Below, one piece after another: positions 15,587 through 22,729 of a stretch of 33,220 nucleotides of DNA; positions within the stretch are counted from its first letter, which is position 1, and every line of letters starts with the position of its first letter. Under the pieces are notes generated by a model. That model was not told the origin of the DNA and searched no databases. It saw nothing but the letters and a program-made list of their open reading frames with translations. Location of the stretch: contig DATEHQ010000154.1 in assembly GCA_035279525.1 (NCBI GenBank), positions 1 through 33,220 on the forward strand, written 5' to 3'. A program made the position numbers and the translations under genes. Source of the DNA: DATEHQ01 sp035279525. Lineage in GTDB: Bacteria; Chloroflexota; Dormibacteria; Dormibacterales; Dormibacteraceae.

Positions 15587-16960
15587 TCAAGCCTTGACCC
15601 GGGCCACGACCTCGTGCACCTCGGGGAAGGCGCGGCGGATCTGCTCTTCGAGCTGGGTCTCGATCCGGTGCGCATCCTCGAGGCTGCGCTCTCCCGCGAC
15701 CTCCGCCACCACGTGCGCGTGGATGCGCTGGTGGCGATCGCTCAGCTCCACGTCCACGGCGCGCTTCACGTCCGGATGAGCGGCGACGATCTCGCGCATG
15801 CTCTGGGCGAGGTGCGCGCGCCGCCGCGTCACGTCCTCTCCACGCACGACGCGCGGCTCCATCGGCTCGAGGTGGATGTCGACACGCGCCGCCTCGGGCA
15901 GCTCCTCGCGAACGGCGCGCTCCAGGTCGTCGCTCACGCGCGACGCCCGCTCCAGTGACATGTCACCGGGGAGCTTGGCGTGCATCGTGAGGTGCAGCGA
16001 CCCGTCTGACTCGCGTTCGACGGTGACGTTGTGCAGGTCGCGGACCGTGTCGTTGCGCGCCGCCGCCACATGGACGCGCTCGACCAGGTCCGCCTGCTGC
16101 TCCTGGCCCTCGACCAGCACCGAGAGGTCGAGCGTCGGAAGCACCGAGCGCGCCCTGGCCTTGACGCTGTCCACCAGCGCCCCCGCGGCTTCGACCGGGA
16201 TCATGCGACCCGTTGCGATGCTGGCGTCGCCGATCAGCGCCGGTCCCGAGCGCCGCACACGAACCGAGCGCACCTCGCGAACGCCGCTCACGCCCTGGAT
16301 GGCTGCTCGCAGCTGCTTCTCCGCGCCGGCCGGTGCGCGATCGATCAGGATGTCGCCGGAGCGCCAGACGAGCAGGCCGGCGGCCCGCGCGACGATCCCG
16401 GCCACGAAAAGGGCGGCCACCGAGTCGGCCCAGGTCAGGCCCATCCGCACGCCGACCAGGCCGGCCATGACCCCGAGGGTCGCCAGCACGTCCGCCAGGC
16501 GGTTGGTGGCGTCCGCCAGAAGAGCCTCGCTGTCGGCCAGACGGCCGACCCGGCGCAGCACACCGGCACGACCCGCCTCGATCATCAGCGTCGCGACGAG
16601 GAGCACGAACGCGTAGCCGGCCGGGTTGACCGCCGACCCGCCGACGATCAACCGGCGGACAGCCTCGAACGCGATGCCGAACGCGGTGATCAGAAGCAGG
16701 ATGCCTTCGGCGAAGGCGGCGAGGTTTTCGGTCCTGCCGTGCCCGTAGGGGTGCTCCGAGTCGGCGGGCTTGCGCGAAGTGCGCACGGCCAGCAGCGTGA
16801 AGGTGCTCGCCGCAAGGTCGAGGAACGAGTGGGCGGCCTCGCTCAGGATCCCGAGGCTCCCCGTCAGCAGCCCGACCACGAGCTTGCCGACGACGAGCGC
16901 CACGCCGATGCCGACCGACCCGAGCGCGACCAGCTCCGGACGCCTTTCCAGGGAGCGCAT
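15587..16960 (-). CDS. Cation diffusion facilitator (CDF) transporter with extended cytoplasmic tail
   Basis: 457 residues with six predicted spans in the first 205 or so, then a long soluble tail. The TM2 metal motif is SEAAHSFLD (H44-x3-D48). The TM5 site is DATNRLAD, so Asn153 replaces the usual His while Asp157 remains. The tail (about 210-457) seems to hold two to three copies of the ferredoxin-like CDF dimerisation fold (VREVRSVRVRRSG, VRDLHNVTVERES, VDVELSDRHQRIHAHV) rather than one. The family exports Zn, Fe, Mn or Co by proton antiport. The motif change makes the metal hard to predict. First gene of the five-gene unit that includes the sedolisin. Confidence 0.88.
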   Translation of the reverse strand: MRSLERRPELVALGSVGIGVALVVGKLVVGLLTGSLGILSEAAHSFLDLAASTFTLLAVRTSRKPADSEHPYGHGRTENLAAFAEGILLLITAFGIAFEAVRRLIVGGSAVNPAGYAFVLLVATLMIEAGRAGVLRRVGRLADSEALLADATNRLADVLATLGVMAGLVGVRMGLTWADSVAALFVAGIVARAAGLLVWRSGDILIDRAPAGAEKQLRAAIQGVSGVREVRSVRVRRSGPALIGDASIATGRMIPVEAAGALVDSVKARARSVLPTLDLSVLVEGQEQQADLVERVHVAAARNDTVRDLHNVTVERESDGSLHLTMHAKLPGDMSLERASRVSDDLERAVREELPEAARVDIHLEPMEPRVVRGEDVTRRRAHLAQSMREIVAAHPDVKRAVDVELSDRHQRIHAHVVAEVAGERSLEDAHRIETQLEEQIRRAFPEVHEVVARVKA

Positions 16961-16966
16961 CAGCGA

Positions 16967-16972
16967 ACTCTA
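16967..16972 (-). promoter_or_regulatory. Candidate -10 element TAGAGT for a leaderless CDF transcript
   Basis: On the minus strand TAGAGT ends six bases before the CDF ATG, so transcription starting 6-8 bases downstream would begin at or near the start codon. No Shine-Dalgarno sequence is present. A matching -35 box is not obvious. Similar spacing is seen before fumC and the 565-residue gene. Confidence 0.4.
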
Positions 16973-17048
16973 AACGCCATGTTTGGACCCTTGCGGGCCC
17001 GTGGTAAAGCAGAAAGTGCCACTGCGAATTCTCCATAGGAGGTGTGAC

Positions 17049-17531
17049 ATGAGCATCACGTGGTGGAGTCCAAGCGCTGACATGCGGAATGCCCATCGGG
17101 CGATGGACCGCCTGTTCGAGCAGTTTTTCGGGGAGGGCGCGCCCGAAGCAAACGACGGGAACCCGCCGACCTACTACCTGCCGGTCGACGTGTTCGAGAG
17201 CGACGAAGCCTACACACTGGTCGCCTCGATTCCCGGCTTCTCGCAAGAACAGGTCGAGATCACTTTCGAGGACGGGATCCTGTCGATCAAGGCCAGGGCG
17301 CCCGAGCACAAGGCTCCCGGACGCTGGCTGCGCCAGGAGCGCCCATACGGCTCGTTCGTGCGCAGACTGGAAGTGCCGCAGCAGGTCGAGACGGGCAAGA
17401 TCAGCGCCGGCTTCGACAACGGCGTCCTCACGGTCTCGATTCCGAAGACGGCCAAGCCGCAGCCGGTCAAGATCCGGATCGCCGGATCGGAGCAGAAGCC
17501 AAAGCAGATCGCGGGCACCTCGTCCAGGTAG
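17049..17531 (+). CDS. Hsp20/alpha-crystallin small heat-shock protein
   Basis: 160 residues. The alpha-crystallin domain spans about 45-145: PVDVFESDEAYTLVASIPGF at its start, VEITFEDGILSIKA in the middle, and the signature SAGFDNGVLTVSIPK near the end. A C-terminal VKIRI holds the IxI-type anchoring motif. It is an ATP-independent chaperone that holds unfolding proteins in cytosolic oligomers. The ATG follows a strong ribosome site, AGGAGGTGTGAC. The gene is monocistronic, ending just before a strong hairpin. No CIRCE-type inverted repeat is seen upstream. Confidence 0.95.
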   Translation: MSITWWSPSADMRNAHRAMDRLFEQFFGEGAPEANDGNPPTYYLPVDVFESDEAYTLVASIPGFSQEQVEITFEDGILSIKARAPEHKAPGRWLRQERPYGSFVRRLEVPQQVETGKISAGFDNGVLTVSIPKTAKPQPVKIRIAGSEQKPKQIAGTSSR

Positions 17532-17544
17532 GTCGACCTCGTCG

Positions 17545-17574
17545 CTGGCGCGCCCGTTCGTCAGGGCGCGCCAG
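17545..17574. terminator. Bidirectional terminator hairpin between hsp20 and the potassium channel gene
   Basis: Perfect 11-base inverted repeat, CTGGCGCGCCC and GGGCGCGCCAG, with an eight-base loop (17556-17563). It lies 13 bases after the hsp20 stop and 2 bases beyond the stop of the convergent channel gene. There is no long T run, but the position and GC-rich stem fit a shared terminator. Confidence 0.8.
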
Positions 17575-17576
17575 GT

Positions 17577-18587
17577 TCATTTCAAGACGGCCGCGGTGGC
17601 GAAGAGCTGCTCCTGGGAGCCGAGCGCGATCACGAGGTCGCCTTCCTCCAGGCGAAAGGTTCCTGTCGGGTTGACGTGAAGGGAGCCGTCGCGCCGGCGC
17701 ACGGCCAGCACCTTCGCCGCCCTCGACGCGAGCAGGCCCGCCTCCTCGAGGGTCTTCGCCGCCGCGGCGGTGCTGGGCGTGACGACCATCTCTTCCACGC
17801 CGATGCCGGCCTCACCATGATGGAGCGTGTCGAGCACGTCCACCATCGCGGGCCGGATCGCCAGGTCAGCCATGCGGTGTCCGGCCATCAGGTACGGGGA
17901 GATGGTGCGCGTGGCGCCCGCGAGCTCCAGGCGGCGAATCGATTCGGGACGCCCCGCCCGGGCGACGATGTAAAGCGTCGGGTTGAGGGCCCTGGCGGCG
18001 AGCACGATGTAGACGGCGCGCTCGTCGGAGTCGACAGCGGAGATCAGCCCGCGTGCGCGCTCGATGCCCGCCTGTTTCAGGACCTGTTCGTTCGATGCGT
18101 CGCCCTCGATGTGCAGGCGTCCCTCGGTGCGGATCCGCTCGAGAGCCTCCTCGGTCTGGTCGATGACCACATAGTCGACGCCGTGGTCTTCGAACTCCGC
18201 GACCACCTGCGTCCCGATGCGGCCGTAGCCGCAGATGATGAAGTGGTCGCGCAGCTGGTTCAGGCTTCGCTGCAACTGACGCTCCCTCCTGTAGATGCCG
18301 AACGCATTGTCGGCCAGCGTCTCCGCGAACACCCCGAAGCCATACAGCATGGTAGCCACGCCGAAGACGATCAAGCCCGATGTGAAGATGCGGCCGGCTG
18401 TGCCCTGCGGATGGATCTCTCCGTAGCCGACGGTACTGATCGTGATGATCACCATGTAGAAGGAATCGACCAGGTTCCACCTGTCGATCAGCATGTAGCC
18501 GGCGACGCCGAGTGCGATCACCACCCCCAGCAGCACGACAGGGAGCCGAAAGCGCACCAGCGGGTTCTGCACGCGCGTGCGATTCAC
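17577..18587 (-). CDS. Potassium channel with TrkA-N/TrkA-C (RCK) domains
   Basis: 336 residues. Two membrane helices flank the pore loop, whose selectivity filter is TVGYG (52-56). The RCK-N Rossmann domain starts IICGYGRIG (117-125) with DASNEQVLKQAGI as the nucleotide loop region, and a TrkA-C domain fills about 255-336 (EEGDLVIALGSQEQL). It resembles MthK/Kch-type channels gated by ligand binding to the RCK ring. The start is a GTG at 18587 overlapping the stop of the upstream crotonase gene (GTGA). A longer in-frame extension exists but is the shadow of that gene. Converges with hsp20 on a terminator. Confidence 0.94.
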   Translation of the reverse strand: MNRTRVQNPLVRFRLPVVLLGVVIALGVAGYMLIDRWNLVDSFYMVIITISTVGYGEIHPQGTAGRIFTSGLIVFGVATMLYGFGVFAETLADNAFGIYRRERQLQRSLNQLRDHFIICGYGRIGTQVVAEFEDHGVDYVVIDQTEEALERIRTEGRLHIEGDASNEQVLKQAGIERARGLISAVDSDERAVYIVLAARALNPTLYIVARAGRPESIRRLELAGATRTISPYLMAGHRMADLAIRPAMVDVLDTLHHGEAGIGVEEMVVTPSTAAAAKTLEEAGLLASRAAKVLAVRRRDGSLHVNPTGTFRLEEGDLVIALGSQEQLFATAAVLK

Positions 18588-19354
18588 TTCCTCTGCCGGC
18601 GGCGCCTCTCCATGCGTTGGACTGCCTCCCAGTGGGCGGGGTCGGCCCACGCGCGAGCAAACGTCTCGATGGTTTCATCGGCGAGCTCCGGATTGCGGTG
18701 GGGCTGGATCGCGTTGACGGATCGTTTGATGCCGGCCACCACGTCGGGAGGGGCGGAGGCGATGGCGCGCCCGAGCTCGACCAGTCGCCCCTCGAAGCGA
18801 TCCTTCGCCACGACCTCCTCGACGAGCCCGAGCTGGAATGCGCGCGCCGCCTCGAACGACTCGCCGCCGAGCAGCACGCTCAGGGCGCGGCCCCGGCCGA
18901 CCAGGGCCGCCAGCCGTTCCGACGCGCCCCACGATGGCATCAGGCCGAGGTTGATCTGCGCGAACGCGATGCGCGCGTGCGACGCCGCGATGCGGAAATC
19001 ACAGGCGATCGCGAGCTCGGCGCCGCCGCCGAAAGCGTCGCCGTTGATGGCGGCGACGACCGGGATGGGGAGCTGAGGGATCTTGTCGAGCGTGGCTCGC
19101 ATCTGGCGCGCCATCGCGGCCGCGTCTTCCTCCGAGCGCATGTGCTCGAGCTCCTTCAGGTCACCGCCCGCGCAGAAGGCGATGTCGCCGGATCCCCGGA
19201 TGACGATCACACGGGCACGCCGCCGCCGCGCCGCCTCGAGCGATTCGTCGAGCTCGGCCATGGTCTGCAGCGCGAGCGCGTTGCGGGAGAGCGGCCGGTT
19301 GATGCTGACCGTGGCGACGCCGTCGGTGACCTCCAGCAGGAGGTCGCGCATCAT
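18584..19354 (-). CDS. Enoyl-CoA hydratase/isomerase family protein
   Basis: 256-residue crotonase. VATVSINRPLSRNAL near the N-terminus, oxyanion segments AFCAGGDLKEL and GDAFGGGAELAIACDFRIA, then IAFAQINLGLMPSWGASERL, identify the fold. The AQINLG version at the position of the second catalytic Glu of classical enoyl-CoA hydratase (PEI) suggests a different reaction from simple hydration, though related proteins carry the same change. The first of two adjacent ATGs (19352-19354) is chosen; the second is equally possible. It is followed by the potassium channel gene with a GTGA overlap, an odd functional partner. Confidence 0.9.
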   Translation of the reverse strand: MMRDLLLEVTDGVATVSINRPLSRNALALQTMAELDESLEAARRRRARVIVIRGSGDIAFCAGGDLKELEHMRSEEDAAAMARQMRATLDKIPQLPIPVVAAINGDAFGGGAELAIACDFRIAASHARIAFAQINLGLMPSWGASERLAALVGRGRALSVLLGGESFEAARAFQLGLVEEVVAKDRFEGRLVELGRAIASAPPDVVAGIKRSVNAIQPHRNPELADETIETFARAWADPAHWEAVQRMERRRRQRK

Positions 19355-19365
19355 CCGAGCACCGG

Positions 19366-19401
19366 CCCTCTCACCTCACGGGACATGGATGAGGGAGAGG
19401 G
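19366..19401. repeat. Hairpin (imperfect inverted repeat) between fumC and the crotonase gene
   Basis: Arms CCCTCTCACCTCA (19366-19378) and TGAGGGAGAGGG (19390-19401) pair over 12 bases with one bulged A and an 11-base loop. It lies just after the fumC stop on the minus strand and has no T run. It may be a 3' stabiliser, weak terminator or a copy of a dispersed repeat. Confidence 0.6.
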
Positions 19402-19414
19402 GCAGGGTCCTGGA

Positions 19415-20827
19415 TCAGCCGCCTCCGCCAGGACCTTCCAGGCCGGGTTTGGTCATCTTTCCGAGGTCGAGCACCCGGTTGAGCTCGCGCTCGGTGACCC
19501 CCTTCGCGCGCGCGAGCTGGCGGATCGAGCGGCCGCTCCGCATCGACTCCTTGGCCAGCTTGGCCGCCTCGTCGTAGCCGATCACTGGATTGAGCGCGGT
19601 AGCGAGCATGGGGCTTCGCTCGACGAGCTCCGGCCCGCGATCCGTGGCCTGCAGGCCCTCGACACATCGTTCTGAGAAGTTGCGCGCGGACGCCGCGAGC
19701 AGGGTGATCGACTCGAGCATCGAGTAACCGGCCACGGGCATCATCACGTTGAGCTCGAAAAAGCTGCCCCCCTGCGCGCTCACCAGGATGGTGGCGTCGT
19801 TGCCGTAGACGCGGGCGATGACCATCAGCAGCGACTCGACGATCACGGGGTTGACCTTGCCCGGCATGATGCTCGAGCCCGGCTGCGTCTCCGGCAGTCG
19901 CAGCTCACCCAGGCCGGCGATGGGACCCGTGCCCATGAGACGGATGTCGGAGCCGATCTTCCACAGGCTCGTCGCGATCGTGCGGAGGGCGCCATGGGCG
20001 GCGACCAGGACGTCGAGGCTCGCCTGCGCATGGAAGTGGTTGGGCGCTTCACGCACCGCGACGCCGGTGGCCTTGGCGAGACGGGCCGCCGCCATGCGTG
20101 CGAACTGGGGATGGGAGTTGATGCCGGTGCCGACCGCGGTGCCGCCAAGCGGCACGCGCGCCAGCTCTTCGATGGCGGCGTTCGCGCGGCGAACCGATTC
20201 CTCGAGCTGGCCCGCGTAGCCTTTGAATTCCTGCCCGAGCCGGATCGGGGTGGCGTCCTGAAGGTGCGTGCGTCCGGTCTTGACGACCGGCCAGAACTCC
20301 TTGCTCTTCGTCTCGAGCGCTCGCCGCAGCCGTTCCAGGGAGGGCACGAGCTCCTCTTTGATCGCCATCGCGGACGCCAGCTGGATCGCGGTCGGTATCA
20401 CGTCGTTCGACGACTGGCCCAGGTTGACGTGGTCGTTCGGGTGCACCAGCTTCGAACCGCGCTCGCCTCCGATGATCTCGGTCGCGCGGTTGGCGATCAC
20501 CTCGTTGGCGTTGGTGTTGGTCGAGGTCCCGGAGCCTGTTTGGTAGACGTCGATCGGGAACTGGTCGTCGAGCGCGCCCTGCACCACCTCTTCCGCGGCG
20601 GCAGCGATCGCCCGCGCCCGTCGCCGCGCCAGGAGGCCGAGCTCGCGGTTGGTCTGGGCGGCCGCCTTCTTGATCATGCCCAGCGCGCGGATGAATCGGC
20701 GGGGCAGCGGTTGGCCGGAGATCGGGAAGTTGAGCACCGCCCGTTGCGTCGAGGCGCCGTAGTAAGCGTCGGCGGGGACCTCCATCTCGCCCATCGAGTC
20801 CCGCTCCAGTCGCGTCCTCTTCGCCAT
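19415..20827 (-). CDS. fumC: Fumarate hydratase class II
   Basis: A 470-residue member of the fumarase/aspartase superfamily, hydrating fumarate to malate in the TCA cycle. Key blocks are QTGSGTSTNTNANEVIANRA (96-115), HPNDHVNLGQSSND (129-142), the catalytic TH in TGRTHLQDATP (184-193), and the family signature GSSIMPGKVNP (317-327). The QTGSGT start of the first block favours fumarase over aspartase, which usually has QAGAGTS; aspartate ammonia-lyase remains the alternative. ATG at 20825-20827, seven bases after a candidate -10 (TAGAAT), with no Shine-Dalgarno, so the mRNA may be leaderless. The C-terminus ends in a Gly-rich tail. Confidence 0.9.
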   Translation of the reverse strand: MAKRTRLERDSMGEMEVPADAYYGASTQRAVLNFPISGQPLPRRFIRALGMIKKAAAQTNRELGLLARRRARAIAAAAEEVVQGALDDQFPIDVYQTGSGTSTNTNANEVIANRATEIIGGERGSKLVHPNDHVNLGQSSNDVIPTAIQLASAMAIKEELVPSLERLRRALETKSKEFWPVVKTGRTHLQDATPIRLGQEFKGYAGQLEESVRRANAAIEELARVPLGGTAVGTGINSHPQFARMAAARLAKATGVAVREAPNHFHAQASLDVLVAAHGALRTIATSLWKIGSDIRLMGTGPIAGLGELRLPETQPGSSIMPGKVNPVIVESLLMVIARVYGNDATILVSAQGGSFFELNVMMPVAGYSMLESITLLAASARNFSERCVEGLQATDRGPELVERSPMLATALNPVIGYDEAAKLAKESMRSGRSIRQLARAKGVTERELNRVLDLGKMTKPGLEGPGGGG

Positions 20828-20834
20828 CGGCCAG

Positions 20835-20844
20835 ATTCTAGAGT
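20835..20844. promoter_or_regulatory. Overlapping divergent -10 elements (TAGAAT minus, TAGAGT plus)
   Basis: The ten bases ATTCTAGAGT contain a minus-strand TAGAAT, seven bases before the fumC ATG, and a plus-strand TAGAGT, nine bases before the ppx/gppA ATG. The two boxes share the central TA. The whole gap between the divergent genes is only 26 bases, so both promoters must lie here or inside the opposing genes. No -35 boxes are evident. Confidence 0.45.
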
Positions 20845-20853
20845 TCCAATGAG

Positions 20854-21762
20854 ATGAGACTCGCCGCCGTCGACATCGGCAGCAACACGGTACACGTGCT
20901 CGTGGCCGACGTGGTGCGGGGCAAGCTCGAGGATGTCGCGCACTACGTGGAGATGCCGGAGCTCGGTGCCCAGGTCGCCCGCACCGGCATGATCGGCAAG
21001 CGCTCACGCACGGCGCTGCGCGCGCTGCGCAAGGTCATCGCCCAGGCGAAGCGTCACAGTTATCACAAGCTCATCGCCGCCGCCACCGAAGCCGTGCGGC
21101 AGGCTTCAGACGGGCCGGCCTTCGTCCGGCAGGCGAGCGAGCTGATCGCGTCGCCGGTGCGGATCATCTCGGCCGACACGGAGGCGCGCCTGAGCTTTGC
21201 GGGGGTGGCAAGCCGCCACGCCGTGCGCCGCGAGTGGGCGATGGTCGACCTCGGCGGCGCGTCGACCGAGGCGGTGATCGCGCGCGGAGGCGAGATCCTG
21301 CAGATGTCGAAGCTGAACCTCGGGTCGGGGGTGCTGGCCGGCAGGTACCTCTCCGACCCGCCGCGTGCTGAGGAGCGCGCCAGGCTCCGCCGGGCGGCGC
21401 TGCGCGAGCTCGCCCGCGCACCGGATGGCGAGGTCGAAAGGCTCGTCGCGACCGGCGGGACCGCCTCCAACCTGCCGTTCGTCCTGGCGCGGCGCAATCC
21501 GCCCCAGGTTCTGACCACCGAAGACCTGCTCCGGTGCGAGGCGCGCCTCGACCGGGCTCGCGCCAGGGAGCTGGCGGTGGCTTCCCTCCTGGGAGCGGGC
21601 CGGGTCAGGGCGATGCGCGCGGGCGTGGAGGCCCTCCTGCTCTTTCTCGACTGGTACGGCCTGACGGTCCTGCACGTCAGCCACGAAGGGCTCCGCCACG
21701 GGATGCTTCTGGCTTATCTGGCCCATAACGAGGATTGGTGGCGAGACGGCTGGGTAAAGTGA
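20854..21762 (+). CDS. Ppx/GppA family phosphatase
   Basis: 302 residues with the ASKHA ATPase fold. The phosphate-1 loop is AAVDIGSNTVHVLVADV at the N-terminus, AAATEAVRQASDG is the next conserved block, VDLGGASTEAVI the phosphate-2 loop, and LVATGGTASNLPFVL the adenosine-type motif. The family hydrolyses polyphosphate ends or converts pppGpp to ppGpp. The length matches the short two-domain type without the C-terminal HD domain, as in actinobacterial Ppx1/Ppx2 proteins. ATG at 20854. Four bases separate its stop from the downstream zinc exporter gene, so the two are probably co-transcribed. Confidence 0.92.
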   Translation: MRLAAVDIGSNTVHVLVADVVRGKLEDVAHYVEMPELGAQVARTGMIGKRSRTALRALRKVIAQAKRHSYHKLIAAATEAVRQASDGPAFVRQASELIASPVRIISADTEARLSFAGVASRHAVRREWAMVDLGGASTEAVIARGGEILQMSKLNLGSGVLAGRYLSDPPRAEERARLRRAALRELARAPDGEVERLVATGGTASNLPFVLARRNPPQVLTTEDLLRCEARLDRARARELAVASLLGAGRVRAMRAGVEALLLFLDWYGLTVLHVSHEGLRHGMLLAYLAHNEDWWRDGWVK

Positions 21763-21766
21763 AGTC

Positions 21767-22729
21767 ATGCGGCGGCTCAGCGACCACGGAGCGGGCTTGA
21801 AGAGGGCTCTCGCCCTCACGTGCGTGGTCCTGGTGGTCGAGTTCGCCGGCGGGCTCCTTTCGCACTCCCTGGCGCTGCTTTCCGACGCCGGGCACGTCCT
21901 GACCGATGTCTTCGCCCTGGGCCTGGCCTGGTTCGCGGTAGAGCAGTCGAAGCGGCCGGCCGACCAGCGCCGCAGCTATGGCTACCAGCGGATCAGCATC
22001 CTGGCCGCGCTCGTCAACTCCGTGGCCCTGATCGTCATCGTGCTGGGGATCGGTTACGAGGCCGTGCGGAGACTGGCGGCGCCGCAACCCGTCCAGGGAG
22101 GGATCGTGGTCGTCGCGGCCCTGGCGGCGATCGCGATCAACGCGTTCGTCATCCTCGGCCTTCGCGGCCACGGCGCGAACCTCAACCTGCGCGCGGCTCT
22201 CCTCCATGTCACCGGAGACGTCGCCGCGTCAGCAGGGGTGGTCGTCGCGGGCCTCGTGATCCTCCTCACGGGCTGGCTCTACATCGACCCCCTGCTCTCG
22301 CTGGCGATCGCCGCGCTGATCGCCTGGGGCGCGTGGGGCATCGTGCGCGACACAGTCAACCTGTTGATGGAGGGCACGCCGCGCGAGCTCGACCTGGCCG
22401 CCGTCGCCGCCGAGATCGACGCCACCGAGCACGTGACCTCCGTCCACGACCTGCACGTGTGGGCGCTCTCGTCCGAAGAGCTCGCCCTGAGCTGCCATGT
22501 CGTGGTCGGTGATCTTCCACTGGCTGACGCCGAGCATGTGGTGCGAAACCTGGAGAGCAGGCTGTGCGGCAACTTCGCGATCGGGCACACCACGATCCAG
22601 GTCGAGAGCTGCCATCCCTGCGGCGAGATCCATCACGGGGCGGGCGAGCACAACCACCCACACCGTGTGTTCAGCTCTGGGGCAGAAGCGCGCCCTCTCT
22701 CTGCAGAATCCGCCGCGCCACCGCGATAG
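21767..22729 (+). CDS. CDF family zinc/cadmium exporter (CzcD/ZitB type)
   Basis: 320 residues, six spans, with both canonical tetrahedral metal-site motifs: SDAGHVLTD in TM2 (Asp40, H43, D47) and HVTGD in TM5 (H147, D151). The cytoplasmic domain contains VTSVHDLHVWALSSEELALSC. The family expels Zn2+ and other divalent ions by proton antiport. The tail holds CHPCGEIHHGAGEHNHPHR, a His/Cys-rich metal-binding stretch, then about 20 residues that overlap the convergent neighbour (59 bases). It follows ppx/gppA closely, hinting at a link between metal and phosphate stress, which is inference. Confidence 0.94.
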   Translation: MRRLSDHGAGLKRALALTCVVLVVEFAGGLLSHSLALLSDAGHVLTDVFALGLAWFAVEQSKRPADQRRSYGYQRISILAALVNSVALIVIVLGIGYEAVRRLAAPQPVQGGIVVVAALAAIAINAFVILGLRGHGANLNLRAALLHVTGDVAASAGVVVAGLVILLTGWLYIDPLLSLAIAALIAWGAWGIVRDTVNLLMEGTPRELDLAAVAAEIDATEHVTSVHDLHVWALSSEELALSCHVVVGDLPLADAEHVVRNLESRLCGNFAIGHTTIQVESCHPCGEIHHGAGEHNHPHRVFSSGAEARPLSAESAAPPR

